From Gaeumannomyces sp. JS-464 (lineage: Eukaryota; Ascomycota; Sordariomycetes; Magnaporthales; Magnaporthaceae), in assembly GCA_002197995.1 (NCBI GenBank), contig NGZR01000001.1, positions 806,001-870,000 on the forward strand: DNA of 64,000 nucleotides, read 5' to 3'. Below the pieces are notes generated by a model, which had not been told where the DNA came from, did not search any database, and was given only the letters and a program-made list of their open reading frames with translations. The translations under genes were made by a program, and so were the position numbers. Shown here piece after piece: positions 59,594 through 64,000 of the stretch (its first letter is position 1; every line of letters begins with the position of its first letter).

Positions 59594-60103
59594 ATGTTTA
59601 ATCGGGTGCGAAAACGTCCTTTTGCGAAAAAAACCCTTTAACGCAAAAACCTGCTTATTTAAATCGTTTTTTCCTTTATTAAAATGCCTTTTTGCTTTTT
59701 TTATTACGAGGTTTTAAAGCGTAAAAAGTGCGAGGCCTTTTTTTAAAACTCCTTTCGGTGCGTAAAATGCTTTAATCGAAACCGCACAAGTTGCGACATT
59801 TTAAGTTTTTCGCCCGAGCAGTTTCGTTTTATCGGCTTTTAATATTAGCAAATAAAAGCGGAAGTTAAAACGGTGGAAGAAAAACGTCGCGTTTTGGATA
59901 ACAAACGTCGTGCTTTGGATAATAAACTCGAGCGTTTGCGAAAATAAAAAAAAGTATGGTTTAAAAAGAAAATGCGTGCAATTCGTCGTAATATTAACGC
60001 TATAAAAAAGTTAAAACGTGTTAAACGGGAAGAGGCCGACCGGGAGGCTCGCCGGGCTCCTTCACAGCTTAAACCATTTACGGTTCCTTTTTTTTTCCTT
60101 TAA
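59594..60103 (+). pseudogene. Antisense Cys-rich/coiled-coil frame of gypsy-A, copy 3 (best preserved)
   Basis: From ATG 59594 to TAA 60103 one frame of 169 codons holds, with about seven TAA/TAG interruptions at likely former Gln codons. The N-terminal half has a Cys pattern: MPFCFFYYEVLKRKKC, then FRCVKCFNRNRTSCDIL and SPEQFRFIGF. The C-terminal half is a charged coiled coil: VKTVEEKRRVLDNKRRALDN, KLERLRK and NAIKKLKRVKREEADREAR. It runs opposite to gag-pol, just inside the 3' LTR. It resembles Cys-rich coiled-coil hypothetical proteins I associate with fungal LTR elements, but I can name no family. Confidence 0.65.
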
Positions 60104-60189
60104 TTAGCAAACGTTTAAGGTTAATTTTAACCTGGATTTATTTGCCTTTTTTAACTAAAATAAATTGTAACTTCTTTTAACAACTTTTT

Positions 60190-60262
60190 TAAGTTTTATA
60201 ACGCATTAGGCGTAGCTTTGGTCTTTTTGCTAAGGTTTCGGGTTCGAATCCCGGCACGACCG
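60190..60262 (+). other. tRNA-like segment 1 in gypsy-A copy 3
   Basis: It contains a perfect B-box-like GGGTTCGAATCCC (60239-60251), a D-arm-like GCATTAGGCGTAGC and an anticodon-like hairpin around TCTTTTTG. The loop is 8 nt and the acceptor pairing is weak, so a functional tRNA is unlikely; a decayed tRNA-derived sequence fits. Confidence 0.4.
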
Positions 60263-60380
60263 TAAAAGTCGATAAGTTTTCGGGCTTGCCTCGGAGCTTA
60301 TTAAACTTTTATCCTTTTTTTTTTTTTGCTAACCGTTTGGCGCAAACTTTTTTACCCTATTTAATTCCGGTAAATGCTGC

Positions 60381-60460
60381 TTCCTTTTAACCTAATGGTA
60401 AAGCGGTATTATTTATAACACCCATTTTGTAAATCCCGGGTTTAACTCCCGGTTAAGCTA
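60381..60460 (+). other. tRNA-like segment 2 in gypsy-A copy 3
   Basis: D-arm-like CCTAATGGTAAAGC is followed by an anticodon-like hairpin GGTATT...AACACC and a perfect 5-bp T arm, CCGGG-TTTAACT-CCCGG (60436-60452). The 7-bp acceptor stem does not pair. RIP-type changes could turn a TGT (Thr) anticodon into the TAT seen. Confidence 0.4.
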
Positions 60461-60589
60461 AAAAAAAAACCGGTGGTTTTTTTTTGGAAATATCGCAAAT
60501 ATTTCCAAAAAAGATCGTCGTTTTGCCGTTTTTTTTTTTTGCTAACCTCCTTATAAGCGCTTTTACCGGTATTCCGCTAAAGCTTTTTA

Positions 60590-61950
60590 GCAATTTACAA
60601 AATTGGTTTTTTTTTCCCACGTATTCTTTTCGTAGCCGTACTTTTTCCATTTAACCAAGTACTTTTAGGCTTGCGTTTTAGCTTATAATTTAAAATTTCT
60701 TCGACTTTGTATTTTTATTCCGGGTCGATTTCTATTAACTCGTCGCTTTTAAAACCCGGTAACGCTAATTTAAATAGGGAAATATAAAAAACCGGGTAAA
60801 ATTTTATAATTAGCGGTAATCGGAATTTGTAATTTACGTTCGAAACCTTTTTTAATACTTTAAACGGTCCTAATTTTTATGGTTTAGCTTATCGCTCGGT
60901 CGTTTCGTTTTAATATTTCGTCGAAAAAGATAAACGCTATCCTTTTCTTTAAAAGTTGGTTTTTCGATTTTTTTTTTGTTTGCCTAAGTAGCTATACGGT
61001 GCTATAGCTTTTTTAACTTTGCTTAAAAGTATTTATACAGTTTAATAAGCTTCGTTATTTATATTTCCGCTATTAAAACATGTTTTCCTGCTTTAAGTTT
61101 TTTATACGCTATAAGCGTAAACCCGTAATTCGCATAAAACGGTGTAATTTTTATGCTTTTATAAACTAAGCTATTATAAACGAATTAAGCTATAAAAAGT
61201 AATTATACCTAATCGTTTTATTTATAATTAACGTAATAACGTAAATATTGCTTTATAGTTTAATTCGTCCGCTTTGTTTATTTATTTGTTTAAAAATGGT
61301 AAGCCGTAAATAAAAAGTGCTTCGCTTTTAGCCTATTCGTAAGCCTTTTTCAAAATTTGCTTATAAATAGCTTATTTTTATCCGTAATTAAGCGGTTCGG
61401 CGTACCGTATTCCGTTATCACGTTTTTAATAAAAACGTACGCTAGTTTTATAACGTTGCTGCTTTTTTTATATAGTAAAAATAAAGCGTATTTAGTAAAC
61501 CTATTTACTATTACTAATATATTATCGTACTTCGCTTTAATTAACGATTTTTTAAATTAAAAAAGGTTAATAACGAAATTTATAATAACTTTTTGCTATG
61601 CTTTATCCGGTATTAGCAAAGGTTGTAATAACCCGTACGGTTTATACCTATTAGCTTTATTTTTAGCATAGTTTTCGCAATCTTTTATCGCGTTTTATAT
61701 TTTAACCCAAATTTTTGCGAATTTGTAATATTATCGTAACCGTTTTCACGTTTTGGTTACGCTTTAATAGCTATATATTAATTAGCTGTAAATTTGTTAA
61801 ATTTTTTTTAAAGTTTAAACTTTTTCTTAACGAACCGTTTTAACGAGCGTTTTTTATACCGGAATTAAAAATCCGTTTAATCCTTCCGCTAAAATTACTC
61901 GTGTTTTTTTAGGTATTACAACCTAATAGTCCGGTCGTCGGTTTAAAGCG
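60590..61950 (-). pseudogene. Gypsy-A integrase and chromodomain, copy 3
   Basis: Chromodomain: KYKVEEILNYKLKRKPK then WEKKNQFCKLLKSFSG equivalent (about 60745-60590, one frame change). Integrase core: ILVIVNRFTKYALFLLYKKS, LAYVFIKNVITEYGTPNRLI and TDKNKLFISKF (61556-61350), containing the first two acidic residues of the D,D-35-E triad in degraded form. Confidence 0.78.
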
Positions 61951-63640
61951 TCCGTTTGGCCGTTTTTTAACCCTTTTCGGTATTTAACCCGAATGTCGTA
62001 GTTTTGCAAAAACTCGTTTTAACGGATTTATCGCTTATTTAAGTTTTTGCTTATAATAAAATGCGTTAGGTTTTTATAATCCGTATATACTATAACCTAA
62101 TGTTTCGCTTTATAAAAGTGTAGCCGCCATTTTTCAAATGCTCGGATTATCGCTAAAAGTTTTTTATTGTAAATTTGGCAGTTTAATTTAAATCCATTTA
62201 GCTTTTACGAAAAAAATGCGTAAAAATGCAACCGTTTTTAATCGTTTCGCTATCCGAATTAGCCGCTAATCGCGTAATCCGACGCGTCGGTTTTAATTTC
62301 GAAAAAAAAATTTAAATTTGGGAATGTTAATACTAGTTTTTTTAATACGGCGTTTCGTAATTGCTCGAAAGCCTTTTATTTTTGCTTTCCCTAATAAAAC
62401 TGGTGGTTGTTTTTGGTAAAGTTCGTAAATAGTATAGCGATTTTGCTATAACTATGGATAAACCGTTTATAAAAGTTTAAAAACTTTAAAAACCTTTGTA
62501 TTTCCGTAACGTTTTTAAATATAAGCCATTTTTTAACTTTTTTAACTTTTTTAAAGTTTATGCAAACCTGTTCGAGTGTAATTATAAACCTTAAAAAAGC
62601 GACTTTTTACGAATGCCATTCGCATTTTTTTGGTTTAACAAAAAGTTTTGCGTTAAGTAATTTTTAAAGCATTTTATACACGTGTTATTTATGCTTTTTT
62701 ATCGTTTTCGAAAAAATTAAAATGTTATTTAAGTATGCGAAAACAAAAATATCGAAATATTCGCGTAATATATAGTTAATTATCTTTTAAAACGTAACTA
62801 ATACGTTAATAAGCCCGAAAGTTATTACCAAAAATTCGTAGCATTTAAGCTTTATTTTAAAAGCTATAAGCCATTTTTGGCCCTTTTTAATCCATATTAA
62901 GCTATAAGCTTTCCGTAAATTTAAAACCGTAAAATACTAGGCTTTGCCGAACTTATCGCGCAATTCGTTAATAAAAAACAAAAAATATTAATCTTTTATT
63001 ATAACCTCGTTTAGCGGGCGGTAATTAATACACATTCGTTCCGTCCCGTTTTTTTTTCCTTTTTTATAAAATCTTATATTCTATTAAAAAATCGAAAAAT
63101 TTAATATATCCTTTCCGTAAGTTTTCTTTTAGCTGTTTTTTTAACACCTCCTATTGCCGAAAGCTAAACTAATATAGCTTTTAATATTTAAAATGCGTTT
63201 TTAACTTAAGTTTAATTTTTAAATCGAACGGTTTATATTCGGGAAGCACCGTTTTTAGGTTTTTCCGAAACAATTTCTCGTATTTATAATATTCCTCCGA
63301 AATATTCGCGAGCCGTTTTTTAATATTAGTTTAATCGTTTTAATCGCTTTTTACTTTAAATAATCGTATATTCGTTAATATTAAATGCAAAAATGAACTG
63401 CTAAATCCTATTACCGTTATAACCTTTTTTCGTTGCTTTTTATACTTACGGTGTAAAGTTCGTAATTGGTAAACCGTTTTAATTATTTGTAACTTTTCCT
63501 ATTGGATTTGGCCGGTAGCTTAATTTATTCGTAAATTATTTTTCTTAAGCTAAAAAATTCCGAAAATTACATTTCCTTTTTTTATATCCAGCTTATCCAA
63601 TATAATAGTAACGTTTTCCCCGTTTTAAATGCGTAATATT
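61951..63640 (-). pseudogene. Gypsy-A RNase H and reverse transcriptase, copy 3
   Basis: RT active-site box FAYLNNILIFSKTIKK (about 62755-62697; YLDD degraded to YLNN by G to A). It is collinear with copy 2 (55020-56030) and copy 1 (17300-18284, 20147-20420). The region further out (63640-64000) is homologous to 35223-35560. Confidence 0.75.
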
Positions 63641-64000
63641 ACTAGTTATGTTTTTCGGTCGATTTATTTTTTATTATAAGCGATAGGTATTTTTTCGACC
63701 GTTTTTAATTAATACGGTTAATACTTCCGTTTTGTAGGAATTTTATACCGTTTAACCGTTTATAACGATACGTAATCGCTTTATGCTTTATAATTAATTA
63801 TTATTTTAACCTTTTTTTAATATTTTATCCGGAATATTAATAGGTTATATAATTAATTTAATTTTGCTATTGCGAAAGTTTTTGTTAGTTTTTCCTTTTT
63901 TCCATTCCGTGCCCCCCGTTTAAGTGGTTTTTTAATTTTTTAATAAAAGGAATAAGTACCGTACGTTCGTCCTTTTATCCGGGTTAAACGGTGCGTACGT

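Larger units (their letters stand above)
59002..64000 (-). mobile_element. Gypsy-A copy 3, continues past window end
   Basis: It has a 3' LTR (59002-59478), a 3' region with an antisense frame and tRNA-like segments, then chromodomain, integrase, RNase H and RT on the minus strand. It is the best copy for reading the family's structure. Gag and the 5' LTR lie beyond 64000. Confidence 0.83.

Noticed and set aside
60190..60460. Functional tRNA genes
   Set aside because: Acceptor stems do not pair and one anticodon loop has eight bases; kept only as tRNA-like segments.
13900..64000. Mitochondrial origin of the AT-rich part
   Set aside because: It is joined directly to nuclear genes, is filled with nuclear transposons and keeps CpG while losing CpA, which is RIP and not mitochondrial composition.
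1..64000. CRISPR array or prokaryotic defence system
   Set aside because: There is no spaced short-repeat array and no bacterial gene; the sequence is fungal.

Overview
The window looks like nuclear DNA of a filamentous ascomycete, most likely a Sordariomycete. Fungal-type short introns (GT...AG, mostly 60-85 nt), fungal gene families and massive repeat-induced point mutation (RIP) all point that way. The species cannot be named from the sequence.

It has two compartments with a sharp border near 13.87 kb. Positions 1-13.87 kb are GC-rich, ordinary gene space with five recognisable genes: a protein-kinase gene cut by the window edge (minus), a secreted A1 aspartic protease (minus), a secreted Egh16/MAS-type protein (DUF3129, minus, intact with four exons), a two-domain DUF427 protein (plus) and a GH95 alpha-L-fucosidase (plus). 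Four of the five carry frame lesions at conserved positions, several of them in C or G runs. These could be sequencing or assembly indels or recent decay. The Egh16-like gene has none.

Positions 13.87-64 kb are AT-rich, have no intact gene, and read as a nest of RIP-mutated transposons. From target-site duplications and restored reading frames I reconstruct the following. Gypsy-A copy 1 (minus) starts at 14125. It was hit by a Fot1/pogo element (18287-20144, TA duplicated) and by Ty1/copia family 1 copy 1 (20421-35217, GTTAT duplicated). That copia copy was itself hit by a gypsy-B chromovirus (24472-31725, AAACY duplicated). Gypsy-A resumes after 35222. Next comes a different, less mutated Ty1/copia element (37375-42747, minus) beside a Tad-like LINE ORF1 (42748-43968, minus). 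A gypsy-C integrase (plus) is split by copia family 1 copy 2 (44883-57714, minus, TATTT duplicated), which in turn contains gypsy-A copy 2 (51416-56684, plus). A broken Fot1 end and gypsy-A copy 3 (59002 to the window end, minus) close the window.

The most interesting signal is that three LTR families (gypsy-A, gypsy-B, copia-1) each carry a RIP-damaged but continuous reading frame between pol and the 3' LTR, on the strand opposite gag-pol. These frames encode Cys-rich proteins, with a basic or coiled-coil tail in two families. In gypsy-A, tRNA-like segments lie between the two convergent genes. These antisense frames are absent from the short 3' region of the second copia family.
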